Positions 63,411 through 64,000 of a DNA stretch of 64,000 nucleotides are shown here, in pieces. The position numbers and the translations under genes are program-made. Origin of the DNA: Dechloromonas sp. HYN0024 (lineage in GTDB: Bacteria; Pseudomonadota; Gammaproteobacteria; Burkholderiales; Rhodocyclaceae); the NCBI RefSeq assembly GCF_003441615.1, contig NZ_CP031842.1:1506501-1570500 (forward strand), read 5' to 3'. Position 1 is the first letter of the stretch, and every line of letters starts with the position of its first letter. Under the pieces are notes generated by a model. It searched no databases, was not told the DNA's origin, and saw only the letters and a program-made list of their open reading frames with translations.

Positions 63411-64000
63411 ATGGAACGTGAATCCATGGAATTTGACGTCGTCATCGTCGGTGGCGGCCCGGCCGGTCAGGCAGCGGCGATCCGCCTGAAACAGCTGGCG
63501 GCAGAAAAAGGAACTGATCTGGGCGTCTGCCTGATCGAAAAAGGCGCCGAAATCGGTGCCCACATACTATCGGGAGCCGTCATGGACCCGCGCGCCCTCA
63601 ACGAATTGCTGCCCAACTGGCAGGCCGACGGCGCCCCGCTCAATGCACCGGTTTCCGAAGACCGCTTCTTCATCTTCTCGGAAACCGGCGCCACCAAGGT
63701 GCCGAACAGCCTCTTGCCCGACTGCTTCCACAACGAAGGCAATCACGTTGTTTCGCTCGGCAATGTCTGCCGCTGGCTTGGTGAGCAGGCCGAGGCGCTG
63801 GGCGTCGAGATCTACCCCGGTTTTGCCGGCTCGGAAGTGCTTTTTGACGAAAATGGCGCAGTGAAAGGCGTTGCCACCGGCGACATGGGCCGTCTGCACG
63901 ATGGTTCCGAAGGACCCAATTTCCAGATGGGCATGGAACTGCACGGCAAATACACCTTCTTCGCCGAAGGCTGTCGCGGCCACCTCGGCAAGCAGCTCGA
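63411..64000 (+). CDS. ETF-ubiquinone oxidoreductase (3' end outside window)
   Basis: Transfers electrons from the electron-transfer flavoprotein to ubiquinone. 196 residues are visible from ATG 63411, after AGGAGA. The FAD-binding motif VVIVGGGPAGQAAAIRL, then IGAHILSGAVMDPRAL, match ETF-QO. The C-terminal Fe-S domain lies beyond the window. Confidence 0.93.
   Translation, partial: MERESMEFDVVIVGGGPAGQAAAIRLKQLAAEKGTDLGVCLIEKGAEIGAHILSGAVMDPRALNELLPNWQADGAPLNAPVSEDRFFIFSETGATKVPNSLLPDCFHNEGNHVVSLGNVCRWLGEQAEALGVEIYPGFAGSEVLFDENGAVKGVATGDMGRLHDGSEGPNFQMGMELHGKYTFFAEGCRGHLGKQL

Noticed and set aside
1..64000. CRISPR arrays, rRNA genes, classical insertion sequences
   Set aside because: No regularly spaced repeats, rRNA sequence or transposase-like protein was seen in the window.

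Overview
The window looks like the chromosome of a betaproteobacterium, most likely of the Rhodocyclales (Dechloromonas/Azonexus/Azoarcus type). This is inferred from the GC-rich core genes, the EarP/Arg32 EF-P pair, the gene order fabD-fabG-acpP-fabF ... nadB<>rpoE-rseC-mucD-lepA-lepB-rnc-era-recO-pdxJ-acpS-nagZ, the DUF3348/DUF802/OmpA/DUF2894 cluster and the lexA-imuA-imuB-dnaE2 cassette. No rRNA gene is present, so the assignment is not certain.

Layout. 1-20.4 kb is a dense conserved core: fatty acid synthesis, NAD synthesis, the envelope-stress sigma factor with its protease, translation and secretion factors, repair genes and EF-P with its rhamnosyltransferase. 20.4-20.9 kb holds tRNA-Gly, tRNA-Cys, tRNA-Gly and tRNA-Leu. 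20.8-30.9 kb is a lower-GC mobilizable element inserted in the anticodon region of tRNA-Leu. It carries a tyrosine integrase, an IncQ-like mobilization/replication block (MobC, a MobA relaxase fused to a RepB-type primase, a MobB gene embedded in another frame of the relaxase gene, and a RepA-like helicase) and unexplained cargo: three tandem secreted paralogs, a possible nuclease and a small membrane protein. Four cargo genes share a hairpin 37-41 nt upstream of their starts. 30.9-37.4 kb holds DUF1178, a MotA/MotB-like (ZorAB-like) pair with two proteins of unknown function, and an HDOD protein. 38.3-42.4 kb is a complete arsR-arsC-acr3-arsD-arsA operon, followed by a GumK-like glycosyltransferase.

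43.7-55.2 kb is the most striking part: an 11.5-kb provirus of a tailless, probably membrane-containing phage of the corticovirus (PM2) type. It has a P2-like double jelly-roll major capsid protein, a PRD1/PM2-type packaging ATPase, a two-tyrosine HUH rolling-circle Rep, a lambda-R-like lysozyme, a candidate spike and many tiny membrane proteins. It has no integrase. It is bounded by a dif-like site on the left and a degenerate dif on the right, which implies XerCD-mediated integration at the chromosome dimer-resolution site.

55.3-64 kb returns to the chromosome: a DUF2591-like gene, the SOS mutasome operon lexA-imuA-imuB-dnaE2 behind a good LexA box, dgt, a thioesterase and the start of an ETF-ubiquinone oxidoreductase gene.

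Limits: all calls come from reading the sequence, with no database search. Family names for small phage genes and cargo genes are inference.
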